Source: Pelobacter propionicus DSM 2379 (GTDB lineage: Bacteria > Desulfobacterota > Desulfuromonadia > Geobacterales > Pseudopelobacteraceae). From it: a DNA stretch of 64,000 nucleotides. The first letter of the stretch is position 1. Each line of letters begins with the position of its first letter. Positions 44,837-53,160 of this stretch are shown one piece after another. The translations under genes and the position numbers were made by a program. Under the pieces are notes generated by a model. That model made no database searches, was not told the DNA's origin, and worked only from the letters and a program-made list of their open reading frames with translations. The stretch spans positions 558,001 through 622,000 of the forward strand of contig NC_008609.1 of assembly GCF_000015045.1 (NCBI RefSeq), read 5' to 3'.

Positions 44837-46158
44837 GGCCGGTGCGGGTGATCATCATGGGGGCAGCGGGCAGGGACTTCCACAACTTTGCCTGCTGTTT
44901 CCGCGACAACCCCGCCTACCGGGTCGTCGCCTTCACCGCTGCCCAGATCCCCTACATCGCCCATCGCTGCTATCCCGCCTCCCTGGCCGGCACTCTCTAC
45001 CCCCACGGCATCCCGATCCGGCCGGAGGAGGAGCTTTCTGACCTGATCCGGCGCCAGCGGGTCGACCAGGTGGTCTTCGCCTACAGCGACATCTCCCATA
45101 CCGAGCTTATGCACACCGCCTCCCGGGTCCTGGCACTGGGGGCCGACTTCCGCCTCATCGGACCCGACGCCACCATGCTCAGGAGCAGGCGGCCGGTGGT
45201 CTCGGTCTGCGCCGTCAGGACCGGCTGCGGCAAAAGCCAGGTAGTACGCTACTTCTGTGACCTTCTGACGGAGCGGGGGCTCAGGCCGCTGGTGGTGCGC
45301 CACCCCATGCCCTACGGCGACCTGGAGGAACAGGCGGTGCAGCGCTTCTCCTCTGCCGCCGATCTGGAACAGTTCCATTGCACCATTGAGGAGCGGGAGG
45401 AGTACGAGCATCTGCTGGCCCAGGGCGCCATGGTGTATGCCGGCGTGGATTACCGGGCCATCCTCCGCCGGGCGGAGAAGGAGGCGCGGCTCCTCATCTG
45501 GGACGGCGGCAACAACGACCTCCCCTTCTTCCGGCCCGACCTGGAGATCGTGGTGGTTGACCCGCTTCGTCCGGGGCATGAGACCTCCTGGTACCCGGGT
45601 GAGGTGAACCTGCGGCGGGCCGGGATCGTGGTGGTCAACAAGGTCAACGCCGCTGATTCGGCGGCTGTCCAGGCGGTGGAGCAGTCGGTCCGCCGGGTGA
45701 ATCCGGCCGCGCTGATCGTGCGCACCGCTTCGCAGGTGTGGGTGGATGAAGGGGAGTGGATCAGGGGAAAACGGGTGCTGGTGGTGGAGGACGGGCCGAC
45801 GGTCACCCACGGTTCCATGCCCAGCGGCGCCGGGCTGGCCGCTGCCGTGCAGTATGGCGCCGCACAGGTCATCGATCCGCGCCCCTGGGCGGTCGGCTCC
45901 CTGGCTGAGGCCTATCAGCGACACCCACACCTGGGGCCGGTCCTGCCCGCCCTGGGGTATCGCCCCGAGCAGGTGGCCGAACTTGGCGCCACCATCTCAG
46001 GAGTTCCGTGTGACCTGGTGCTGGCCGCCACCCCCATCGACCTGGCCCGCCTGGTCCGGGTCGACACGCCGATCCTGCGGGTCTCCTACGCCATTGCCGA
46101 ACCGGAGGGGACCCCGCTCAGGGACGCCTTTCTCCGTTTTTTGTGTTCTCTGCCGTAA
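44833..46158 (+). CDS. Cyclic 2,3-diphosphoglycerate synthetase-like NTPase
   Basis: 441 residues. It starts VRVIIMGAAGRDFHNFACCFRD; a modified P-loop SVCAVRTGCGKSQVVRYFCD lies near residue 130; IWDGGNNDLPFFRPDLEIVVVDPLRPGHE and VVVNKVNAAD follow. The family was named after archaeal cDPG synthetase, but bacterial members have unproven roles. Translational coupling to the aminotransferase argues for a shared pathway. Confidence 0.8.
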   Translation: MRPVRVIIMGAAGRDFHNFACCFRDNPAYRVVAFTAAQIPYIAHRCYPASLAGTLYPHGIPIRPEEELSDLIRRQRVDQVVFAYSDISHTELMHTASRVLALGADFRLIGPDATMLRSRRPVVSVCAVRTGCGKSQVVRYFCDLLTERGLRPLVVRHPMPYGDLEEQAVQRFSSAADLEQFHCTIEEREEYEHLLAQGAMVYAGVDYRAILRRAEKEARLLIWDGGNNDLPFFRPDLEIVVVDPLRPGHETSWYPGEVNLRRAGIVVVNKVNAADSAAVQAVEQSVRRVNPAALIVRTASQVWVDEGEWIRGKRVLVVEDGPTVTHGSMPSGAGLAAAVQYGAAQVIDPRPWAVGSLAEAYQRHPHLGPVLPALGYRPEQVAELGATISGVPCDLVLAATPIDLARLVRVDTPILRVSYAIAEPEGTPLRDAFLRFLCSLP

Positions 46159-46212
46159 GGGATGAATGGTGTTGTCGCGGCGGCGCGGCGACTGCTCCTG
46201 CTCTTTCCTGTC

Positions 46213-46938
46213 TCATCTCCTCCCTGTTCCGTGACGTGTGCTCCCTTTCAGAAGCATGATCAGGATAATTCCTGCCACAAATCCGCCGATGTGGGCGAAA
46301 TAGGCCACTCCGCCGCCCCGCAACATCCCTCCACCCTTCAGGAGATAGGCGTTGAGGAACTGGAGCAGTGCCCAGTAGCCGATAATCAGGTAGGCGGGGA
46401 GCTCGACGGTGGTGAAAAAGATGAACAGGGGGATCAGGGTGAGGACCCGGTTGTGGGGGAAGAGCAGCAGGTAGGCGCCCAGCACCCCCGCCACGGCGCC
46501 GCTGGCCCCGACCATGGGGATGGTTGAAGCCGGGTCGCTCAGGATCTGGACAAGTGCCGCGGCCAAGCCGCAGAGGAGATAGAAGACGCTGAAGCGCAGG
46601 CGGCCGAGGGTGTCCTCGATGTTGTCGCCGAATACCCACAGGAACAGCATGTTGGAACCGATGTGCAGCCAGTTTCCGTGCAGGAACATGGAGGTGAAGA
46701 TGGTCGGCCATGCCAGCAGGGGGTGGGAGACGAGATCGCTCGGCACGAGGGAGAAGTGGCTCGTGAGGCCGCCCACGAACTCCCTGGCCAGGACGATCCC
46801 CTGGCCGGTATTCACCTGCACCAGCGTGTAGTGTCCGCCGAGGCGGTCCTGAAGGAACACCGCGATGTTGAGGGCGATCAGCATGACCGTCATCAACGGA
46901 AAGCTGCGGGTGGGGCGGTAGTCTCGGAGCGGTATCAT
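46213..46938 (-). CDS. Rhomboid-family intramembrane serine protease
   Basis: About 241 residues from the ATG at 46938; an upstream in-frame GTG is possible. Six to seven membrane helices. HGNWLHIGSNMLFLWVFG, the catalytic Ser in MVGASGAVAGVLGAYL and the His in VAYFAHIGGFVAGI are present. It cleaves membrane-spanning substrates. Convergent with the preceding NTPase gene. Confidence 0.92.
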   Translation of the reverse strand: MIPLRDYRPTRSFPLMTVMLIALNIAVFLQDRLGGHYTLVQVNTGQGIVLAREFVGGLTSHFSLVPSDLVSHPLLAWPTIFTSMFLHGNWLHIGSNMLFLWVFGDNIEDTLGRLRFSVFYLLCGLAAALVQILSDPASTIPMVGASGAVAGVLGAYLLLFPHNRVLTLIPLFIFFTTVELPAYLIIGYWALLQFLNAYLLKGGGMLRGGGVAYFAHIGGFVAGIILIMLLKGSTRHGTGRR

Positions 46939-46962
46939 GGTGCTGTTTCGTTCCACCGGCAC

Positions 46963-47467
46963 GGCAGGGAAAACCTGACGGGGCCGATCGGAGATCTGGA
47001 AGGTGCATGCTTCATCATGGAGGTGACTCCGTTACGGGAGGGGAGGGCCTGGCTGGGCCTGATTACCGGCGAAGTGTAGCATCGGCGCAATCCATGCGAC
47101 GAGTTTTTTTTCGCAGGGATACAAACCCCTCTTGGAGAGGCACGCGATGGCATCGCCACACAAACAGCTACGCCGCCACACTCTCGGCCCCGGCCAGTCG
47201 CCGTTCCAGCTCGAAGGCGCGTTCACATTCCTGTGGCAAAGCCTCGGTGCGGAGCCTGGCCTTGTGGATCGGGTCGAAGCTCTCGATCACCACCTTCGAG
47301 TAATCGTCCACCTGGCATCTGACGACCTCCATCTTCCGGTGCGAGAGCGGGCCATGGCAGTCGCCAGGCGGCGACGTGCCAACCACGGGCTCACCCGATA
47401 ACGGTTGTCAGCGTCGGTCGACTCGGCTACTATGCCGCACACTATTTTAGCCGTTCAAGGAGCATCC
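46963..47467. other. Intergenic region with one possible small gene
   Basis: 46963-47130 shows no gene. 47168-47386 on the minus strand may encode a short protein (separate entry). The promoter of the PpiC-SseB gene must lie near 47400-47460. Confidence 0.5.
47168..47386 (-). CDS. Possible small conserved protein
   Basis: Up to 72 residues from a GTG; an internal ATG at 47332 gives MEVVRCQVDDYSKVVIESFD and then 34 more. The charged, helix-prone C-terminal half (PIHKARLRTEALPQECERAFELERRLAGA) looks protein-like, and Cys occurs twice. Neither start has a clear ribosome site. Function unknown. Confidence 0.4.
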   Translation of the reverse strand: MVGTSPPGDCHGPLSHRKMEVVRCQVDDYSKVVIESFDPIHKARLRTEALPQECERAFELERRLAGAESVAA

Positions 47468-48199
47468 ATGCCCGCTACCGCCCGTCACATCCTCGTTGAT
47501 ACCGAGGACCTCTGCCTGAAGCTCAAGACCGAGATCGAAGCCGGCGCCGACTTTGCCGACGTTGCCCGCCGCGAATCCTCATGCCCGTCTCGCCAGCAGG
47601 GGGGCGACCTGGGCACGTTCAACCCCGGCCAGATGGTGCCCGAGTTCGATCACGCGGTCTTTACCGGGGAGGTGAACAAGCTGCTCGGCCCGGTTCAGAC
47701 CCAGTTCGGCTATCACCTGATCGAGGTGACCCGCCGCTGGGAGGAGGCGGCTGCGGAAGCCTCTCCGGCGGAGAACGCCCTGGACCGTGCCCTGGCGGCG
47801 CTGCACCAGGATGTGAATGATCCCAAGGCGCAGTCGGCCTTTTACGGCACCTTCCTCAACACGACCTTCTGCGTGCCGACCCTGGATTCGAAGGAACTGG
47901 ACGGCGAAGAAGCGGGCGCGGAGGAGCGGGTGCTTCCGCTGGTCCTTGAGGCCGACGGGACCAGGTACCTTATTGTTTTCAGCAGCGAAGCTCGCCTGAC
48001 GGAGTGGGCCGGCCGTTCCGTCGACTGGGCTCCGGTTCCGGGGCACGTACTGGCGACCACCGCCATGCCGCCGCTGCACATCGCCATGAACGTGGGCACC
48101 GAATACTCGAAACAGTTCAACCCCGAAGAAATCGCCTGGCTCAGGGAGGTGGTGAAGCGCAGCCGGCAGACGGAAAGCGGGGAGGAGCAAACGAACTGA
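47468..48199 (+). CDS. Parvulin (PpiC) - SseB domain fusion protein
   Basis: 243 residues from the ATG at 47468, six bases after AAGGAG. Residues 1-92 are a complete parvulin-type peptidyl-prolyl isomerase (ARHILVDTEDLCLKLKTEIE, QQGGDLGTFNPGQMVPEFDHAVF, VQTQFGYHLIEV). Residues about 105-235 read as an SseB N-terminal domain (SAFYGTFLNTTFCVPTL, LPLVLEADGTRYLIVFSSEARLTEW, LHIAMNVGTEYSKQFNPEEIAWL). There is no signal peptide, so it acts in the cytoplasm. The combination is unusual. Confidence 0.8.
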   Translation: MPATARHILVDTEDLCLKLKTEIEAGADFADVARRESSCPSRQQGGDLGTFNPGQMVPEFDHAVFTGEVNKLLGPVQTQFGYHLIEVTRRWEEAAAEASPAENALDRALAALHQDVNDPKAQSAFYGTFLNTTFCVPTLDSKELDGEEAGAEERVLPLVLEADGTRYLIVFSSEARLTEWAGRSVDWAPVPGHVLATTAMPPLHIAMNVGTEYSKQFNPEEIAWLREVVKRSRQTESGEEQTN

Positions 48200-48326
48200 A
48201 GCGGGCGTCAACCTGCGTGAATAACTGTTCGGAGACGGCCCCGGTCGGGGCTCCTCCGAACTTCACCATGCTCTGACCGTTCTCTCCGGTGCCCGGGCGA
48301 CATGGAGCGGCAACGCTTCCGTTGCG

Positions 48327-49331
48327 TCATGGCCGTATCTCCACGGCCGTGCCGATCTGGACCAGCTTGTAAATCTCCTCGATCTCTTCGTCGCTTACGG
48401 CGACACAGCCCCTGGTCCAGTCTGCGTCCGCCTGTGAATCGCCAACCCAGGAGAATCCGTTCTTGATTCCGTGGATCATGATGTCTCCGCCCGGAGAAAC
48501 ACCCAGTTCTTGTGCCCGTTTTTTGTCACGTTCGTTGGGATAGGAGATGTGCAGCGACAGGTGATACTGGCTGTTTCCGTTTTTTGAATCGATGACGTAG
48601 GCTCCCTCCGGGGTCTTGTTGTCCCCCTCCCGCTCCTTCGGGCCGCTGGGGGCTCCGCCCAGGGCTATCCGGTAGCTTTTCAGCGCCTCATTCCTGGAGA
48701 ATAACGTCAGGCGCCGGTCCCCCTTCTCTATCAGGATTCTGGTAACCGCTCTTGTTTTGACCGCGCATTCCAGGACCTTCCGTTCCAGGTCGGCGATTGT
48801 TCGCCGCAGCGCGGCAATCTCGCTCTCTTTGTCCGCGGCCTCTTTCCGGAGAGCGTCGATGCGCGTCTGCTGGTCCGCAATCGTCCCGTCCTTGATGGCA
48901 ACATTAGCGATGGAAAATATCATCCTCTCGCTGTCGCGGCGGTACTCGCTTGCGGGATATTCCCTGATAAGCCTCTGGAAGCAGTCCAGTGCCTTCTGAT
49001 AATCCTTGTTACCGTTCCTGGGGTGGGAGTGGATGACGCCCATTTCGAACAGGATCCTGTCTCTCGCCTCGGGACAGCTGTCAAAGAGCCGCGCGTAGCC
49101 GCTGAGAGAGGCGGTGTAGTTTCCCTGGCAGAAGAGAGTATTCGCTTCCTCGAACGTCGGCTTGGCCCGAGGCGCTCCGTGAAGATTGCCGCATCCAAGG
49201 AACAGGGCGAACAACGCCAGGACGGAGATGCGGACGAAGAGCAGGCTCCTGGCCGTTCTTCCGCACCCCGCCATGGCGTACGGCCCGGATCCTTCAGGCG
49301 ACCTGTTATGGGATTTTTTCGGTTCTCTCAT
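48327..49331 (-). CDS. L,D-transpeptidase lipoprotein with TPR/coiled-coil N-terminus
   Basis: 334 residues. A long N-terminus leads to a lipobox-like LFLGC near residue 47. TPR-like helices (about 60-150: FCQGNYTASLSGYARLFDS, YQKALDCFQRLIREYPASEYRRD) and a coiled coil (150-190) precede the YkuD domain (LTLFSRNEALKSYRIALGG, GDNKTPEGAYVI, GDIMIHGIKNGFSW, WTRGCVAVSDEEIEEI) with His and Cys catalytic residues. The alternative ATG at 49274 would shorten the signal region. Likely makes 3-3 cross-links or anchors the lipoprotein at 49.5 kb. Confidence 0.87.
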   Translation of the reverse strand: MREPKKSHNRSPEGSGPYAMAGCGRTARSLLFVRISVLALFALFLGCGNLHGAPRAKPTFEEANTLFCQGNYTASLSGYARLFDSCPEARDRILFEMGVIHSHPRNGNKDYQKALDCFQRLIREYPASEYRRDSERMIFSIANVAIKDGTIADQQTRIDALRKEAADKESEIAALRRTIADLERKVLECAVKTRAVTRILIEKGDRRLTLFSRNEALKSYRIALGGAPSGPKEREGDNKTPEGAYVIDSKNGNSQYHLSLHISYPNERDKKRAQELGVSPGGDIMIHGIKNGFSWVGDSQADADWTRGCVAVSDEEIEEIYKLVQIGTAVEIRP

Positions 49332-49440
49332 TTTCCCGCCCCTTGGAGGAAGGCTCGGGAATAACTCGTCCCGCTAGCCTGATATTCTGACGTAACAGAT
49401 ACAATGATCCTCTGTCCAGTCGGAAGTACTTGGTGGATAA

Positions 49441-49479
49441 AAGAAGTGGCAGGGTTTTGAAACCCTGCCACTTCTTTTT
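49441..49479. terminator. Bidirectional terminator after the Lpp-like gene
   Basis: A perfect 17-bp palindrome stem, AAGAAGTGGCAGGGTTT (49441-49457) with its complement (49460-49476), then TTT. It lies 43 bases past the Lpp-like stop on the minus strand. The stem is strong and fits an abundant stable mRNA. Confidence 0.88.
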
Positions 49480-49521
49480 CCGGAGCACCAGGGGCAACGT
49501 AGACAGCCCCCTGGGATCGAT

Positions 49522-49824
49522 TTATTTCTTCATCGATTTCTGGAAAACAGCGTCAGCCTTTTTCGCCTTTTCATCGGCGATTCTTTCTCTCTCCTGGGCC
49601 GCCTTTTCAGCATTTTCGGCGCGGAGCGTGGCATCATCAGCCTTCACCTTGGCCGCATCGGCGGCAGTCTTGGCAGCTTGCGCATCCTGCAATGCCTGAT
49701 CAGCCTTCGCATCGATCAGTTTTTGCTGCGCCTGCATCTTCTCCAGGTCGCCGGATGTTGCGCACCCCATAAACGTAACAGGGAGAACAAGCATCGTCGC
49801 GATCAGCAACAGACTTTTCTTCAT
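49522..49824 (-). CDS. Lpp-like alanine-zipper lipoprotein
   Basis: 100 residues from the ATG at 49824, nine bases after AGGAGG. The signal peptide ends in lipobox FMGC. The mature part (about 78 residues) is one continuous Ala/Lys/Asp/Glu helix (QALQDAQAAKTAADAAKVKA) of coiled-coil type, with positively charged C-terminus SMKK. This is the build of Braun lipoprotein and the OprI/alanine-zipper family, whose C-terminal Lys is joined to peptidoglycan by L,D-transpeptidases; two such enzymes flank it. Confidence 0.88.
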   Translation of the reverse strand: MKKSLLLIATMLVLPVTFMGCATSGDLEKMQAQQKLIDAKADQALQDAQAAKTAADAAKVKADDATLRAENAEKAAQERERIADEKAKKADAVFQKSMKK

Positions 49825-49981
49825 ATCCATTCACCTCCTTTCGGTTTGGTTCGCCCTGTTTTCCGGGTGACCGATAAAACGGGGCTTTTTCTAACACTCT
49901 GTACTCATGCCGGCTATCGCACCGGTCGTCTGCTCCCGGCAGCAGGGTGCCGGCTCACTCTCCGGTGTGCCGGGAACCTGT

Positions 49982-51307
49982 CTACTTCCTGGAGGCGTCA
50001 AACACGAAGGCGTCTATCTCCAGATCGTATTTTATGCGCTTTGCCGCATCCCTGGCTTCGTCTCCGTCCTTGAAGGGGCCGGCGATGACACGATAGCCGC
50101 CGCCGCTCTTCGGCACTATCCGGGCGGGAATCGGCGGCCCCTGATGGGTGATGATGGCGGCCAGTCTCCTGGCATCGGTCTCGTCACGCATATAGGCAGC
50201 CTGGACGTACCAGGCATCCTTCGTCATTTCCGGTACAGCCGGTTTGCCGTACAGGTTGCCCGGATGCTCAACCTCTACTGTTTCGGGCAGCTCTTTCTTA
50301 CTCCCCTGATCCGGTCCGGAGACGGGGACGGGGACGGGAATGCCCAGAGACCGGGCCTCCACCTCTTTGATCCTGTTCCAGTCAAGGGGGCGCGCCGATT
50401 TCTTCTCCATGCTTCTCAGTTTATCATGCATCTTAAGGAGTTCTCCGGAGTTGGAACTCTCCGAAGATCCATGGGCTTCCACGTAGAGCGCTCCGTCGCG
50501 CCGGCCGACGAGATAGGGCTGGTTCACAATCAGGACAGGGGTGTTGACCGGAGTCTCGCCGAAGAGCGTTTTTATGTTCTCCGGATAGAGCCTCATGCAG
50601 CCGTTCGTAGCCTGAAGGCCGACGCTGGCCGGCTTGTTGGTGCCATGGATCAGATACCCCGCCTTGCCCAGATAGAGCGCGTACTCTCCCAGAGGATTGT
50701 CAGGACCCGGCGGAATGGACGCGGGGAGGATATCCCCTTTCATGCGATGCCTCTCGGCGATGGAGGCGGGCACATGCCAGGTGGGCTTGGCTGCCTTGCG
50801 CACCACACGCGTTGGCCCCGGTGGGGTGGGGCGGTCCTCTGCTCCCACACCCACCGGATAGGTGGACACCACCTGTGCGGTCCCGCTCCCCTTGTAGTGA
50901 AAGAGCCTCATGGTGGCCAGGTTGATGACGATGCCCTTCCTCGGGGCGTCCGGCAGGATGAAACTTAAAGGCAGCAGGATGCGCTCCCCGGCCCTGGGCA
51001 CCCATGGGTCCACCCCCGGATTGGCCGCGCTGATGGCGTTAAGTCCCAGGCCGAAGTGCCGGGCGATATCTGCCAGCGTATCCCCCTCTTCGACCCTGAC
51101 CATTGCCAGTCTGCCAATGACGTCCTCTCCCCTCGTGGCCGGAAAATTGTGCCGTTCGATATCCTTCTCAGTATGGACGGGAACAAACCGTGGTTTTTCC
51201 TGGGCGCCTTTTATGGCGGCGCATCCCTGGAGCGATGCGATGAAACCCCATACTGCTAAGAGACAAAAGCAATTGTGTGCGAAGGTGTGGTGAACAGTTC
51301 GGCGCAT
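49982..51307 (-). CDS. LysM-YkuD-SPOR L,D-transpeptidase lipoprotein
   Basis: 441 residues from the ATG at 51307. The lipobox is LQGC near residue 29. Domains in order: LysM (VRVEEGDTLADIARHFGLGLNAI, about 70-115), YkuD catalytic domain (GIVINLATMRLFHYKG, GPDNPLGEYALYLGKAGYLIHGTN, ATNGCMRLYPENI, about 125-260) with catalytic His and Cys, a linker, and a C-terminal SPOR domain (AWYVQAAYMRDETDARRLAA, KSGGGYRVIAGPFKDGDEA, last 75). ErfK/YbiS-type enzymes attach Lpp and cross-link peptidoglycan; SPOR adds affinity for denuded septal glycan. Two GEMM-like elements lie in its leader. Confidence 0.9.
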   Translation of the reverse strand: MRRTVHHTFAHNCFCLLAVWGFIASLQGCAAIKGAQEKPRFVPVHTEKDIERHNFPATRGEDVIGRLAMVRVEEGDTLADIARHFGLGLNAISAANPGVDPWVPRAGERILLPLSFILPDAPRKGIVINLATMRLFHYKGSGTAQVVSTYPVGVGAEDRPTPPGPTRVVRKAAKPTWHVPASIAERHRMKGDILPASIPPGPDNPLGEYALYLGKAGYLIHGTNKPASVGLQATNGCMRLYPENIKTLFGETPVNTPVLIVNQPYLVGRRDGALYVEAHGSSESSNSGELLKMHDKLRSMEKKSARPLDWNRIKEVEARSLGIPVPVPVSGPDQGSKKELPETVEVEHPGNLYGKPAVPEMTKDAWYVQAAYMRDETDARRLAAIITHQGPPIPARIVPKSGGGYRVIAGPFKDGDEARDAAKRIKYDLEIDAFVFDASRK

Positions 51308-51357
51308 GGGCGAAAAACGGTACCTTTCTTTACTATCGAAAATGAAACGGGCGGCGG

Positions 51358-51475
51358 ACACAAAAAAGCCGGGGCCGAAGAAAAGGTGACATTTCGGCAA
51401 CCCGGCTGTCTCGGTGAGACCCTGTAGGCTTTCCGCCCCATCCTCGCGGATGGTTGAGTATTATCGTGTACCACC
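51358..51475 (-). promoter_or_regulatory. GEMM-like riboswitch candidate B with terminator (proximal)
   Basis: Minus strand: P1b-like stem CCATCC-GCGA-GGATGG with GNRA loop, then GGGCGGAAAGCC, a short stem GGGTCTCACCGAGAC, and the strongly GEMM-like AGCCGGGTTGCCGA. The same AGCCGGG...CCGAA pairs with TTCGGCCCCGGCT followed by TTTTTT, forming a terminator. Ligand-bound aptamer and terminator are therefore exclusive, as in an ON switch. About 50 bases separate it from the gene start. The 5' aptamer edge (usually GGGCAAACC) reads TACTCAACC, so a variant class is possible. Confidence 0.65.
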
Positions 51476-51579
51476 AACAATTGTCGGGCCGTTTATCGTC
51501 ATCGACGAGAAACGGCATAGTGCGATGCGCCTGTTACGGTGCTTTTCGTCCTGCCTCGAACCCCATGGTGTCTTGACAA
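51476..51579. other. Linker between tandem riboswitch candidates
   Basis: About 100 bases without a gene or hairpin that I can support. Confidence 0.4.
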
Positions 51580-51690
51580 CAAAAAAAGCCGGGCCCGAAT
51601 ATCCAGTGATATTTCGGCAACCCGGCTGTCTCAGTAAGACCCTTAGGCTTTCCGCCCCATTCTTGCGAATGGTTAAGTAGTATCGTCTAT
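51580..51690 (-). promoter_or_regulatory. GEMM-like riboswitch candidate A with terminator (distal)
   Basis: Same architecture as element B: CCATTC-GCAA-GAATGG stem-loop, GGGCGGAAAGCC, GGGTCTTACTGAGAC stem, AGCCGGGTTGCCGAAAT, and a terminator in which AGCCGGG pairs with CCCGGCT ahead of TTTTTTT. It lies about 110 bases upstream of B in the same leader. Conservation between the copies is confined to the aptamer core and terminator, with differing linkers and paired compensating changes (CCATTC/GAATGG versus CCATCC/GGATGG). Confidence 0.65.
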
Positions 51691-51875
51691 CTCAAAAATA
51701 TTTCGGCATCTTTAGCACCTCTATGAGAGCGTGTCAATATTTTTGTCGTGTCCATTGGATGTGGTGGAATTCGGTGCTGGCGGCTGTTGGCGGTAGATGT
51801 GCCGATGCCGGGTGGAGCGACGGCGGCCCGAAGAAGCGGGACATTCCGCCGTGGAGGCAACCGCCTCTTTGCCGT

Positions 51876-52352
51876 TTATTGTTTGATGACCTCGACCGCC
51901 TGGGGGCCGACCCCCTTGCTGAAGTTGAGGAACTTGATCTCGGAAACCCTGATCTCGTAGAACTCGAAGACGCCCAGCCCGTTCTTCTCGATCAGATCCT
52001 TGACGAACGGGCTTCGGGCGGAGATCCTCTCCGCGGTTCGGCGGAGATCCTCCTCTTTGGTTATCCTGGATGCGTCCCCCAGTGCCTCCACGTTGCGGAA
52101 GGTCGGGAAATCCTGTCCCTCGTGCTGGAAGAAGAAGGAGACCCGGTTGTTGCTGCTTATGTGGCGGGTCTTGGCCGCGCCGGGCATGGTGGCGAAGCAG
52201 ATCCTGGCGCCGCCACCGTCGATGGCAAAGGCGCCCATGGTCCTGATCACCGGGGTCCCGTCCTCCCGTACCGTGGCCAGTTCGGCCCACTGGGTCTGTT
52301 CCATGTAGTTGATGATTTCCTGCCTGATGTTGCCGTTTGAACCCCTTGCCAT
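51876..52352 (-). CDS. Pyridoxamine 5'-phosphate oxidase-family protein
   Basis: 158 residues of the split-barrel flavin-binding fold. QTQWAELATVREDGTPVIRTMGAFAIDGG, ICFATMPGAAKTRHISSNNRVSFFF and DFPTFRNVEALGDASRIT match the general FMN/F420-binding group, too short and without the PdxH C-terminal motif. Substrate unknown. Confidence 0.85.
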   Translation of the reverse strand: MARGSNGNIRQEIINYMEQTQWAELATVREDGTPVIRTMGAFAIDGGGARICFATMPGAAKTRHISSNNRVSFFFQHEGQDFPTFRNVEALGDASRITKEEDLRRTAERISARSPFVKDLIEKNGLGVFEFYEIRVSEIKFLNFSKGVGPQAVEVIKQ

Positions 52353-52429
52353 GCTCGTTCCTCCCTGTTTCGTGCGTACTCTGCCACACCCCTTGCCCCT
52401 CGGCTGGGGCGTTTTCAGTGCTGCCGTGC

Positions 52430-52960
52430 CTACTTGATGTTGCTGACAATGGCGGATTGTGCATCCGAGAGCTGCCCGATCAGGTTGGCGGCCAGCTGAA
52501 CCGCTGCCTGGCGGGCGGACATGGCGGACTGCATGTCGATCATGTTCAGCTCCGCGCTGGACTGGCTGTTCTCCAGTTCTGACTTCAGCGCCGACAGCCG
52601 GTCAATGCGTTCCTTCAGCTGCGCGGCCTGCAGCCGCCACTGGGCACGGTTGTAGAGCTGGTGCCGTTCCATGCGCCTGATTCCCTGCACCAGGCCGCGG
52701 GCGCCGGACAGCTCGCTGCGCAGCCTCTTGGCTAAGGATGTGTCGATACTCTTGCCCTGGGAATCCAGGAGCAGGCGGTCTATTCTGGCTTGGTCCTGGT
52801 CGAAGCGCGTCAGCGAGGGGGAGACGGGGCGCCACCTGGTGGCAGACACGGCGCCGATCTTCGGCACGATCTCCACTGCCCGGCCATGATACGGATTGAG
52901 TGAGAGTGCGGCAAGGGCGAGTGTTGTGGTGATGATCAACCTGAAAAGAGTGGGTTTCAT
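52430..52960 (-). CDS. Secreted coiled-coil protein of unknown function
   Basis: 176 residues. A signal peptide covers about residues 1-28. The rest is almost wholly helical: RFDQDQARIDRLLLDSQGKS and a long heptad-like region rich in Gln, Leu, Arg and Ser up to the C-terminus. No family recognised. It shares direction with the PNPOx-like gene, whose start is 78 bases downstream. Confidence 0.65.
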   Translation of the reverse strand: MKPTLFRLIITTTLALAALSLNPYHGRAVEIVPKIGAVSATRWRPVSPSLTRFDQDQARIDRLLLDSQGKSIDTSLAKRLRSELSGARGLVQGIRRMERHQLYNRAQWRLQAAQLKERIDRLSALKSELENSQSSAELNMIDMQSAMSARQAAVQLAANLIGQLSDAQSAIVSNIK

Positions 52961-53160
52961 CGTGATTTCTCCCGTGATCCGGCGCGGAGTCGGTGCGTTG
53001 AAGTGTTTGTGTGGCTGACCTTCTGTGAAACTGAGTGATGGTGCTGCTTCATCTTCAATGATTCAATGTCTGACCCCACAGTTGGTTCCAAATCGTGACT
53101 TTTCTCTATTTGTTTTTTAAAGGCCTGTTAAGGTTGGTAATGCTGTGGTTGAACATGTTT

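Noticed and set aside
44332-45930. 532-residue minus-strand open frame
   Set aside because: Overlaps two well-supported coupled genes on the plus strand and shows no motif.
51358-51690. Tandem repeats at 51.4-51.7 kb as CRISPR or plain terminator repeats
   Set aside because: Only two copies with long unequal spacing, compensating stem changes and terminator tails; a riboswitch pair explains them better. No CRISPR array was seen anywhere in the window.
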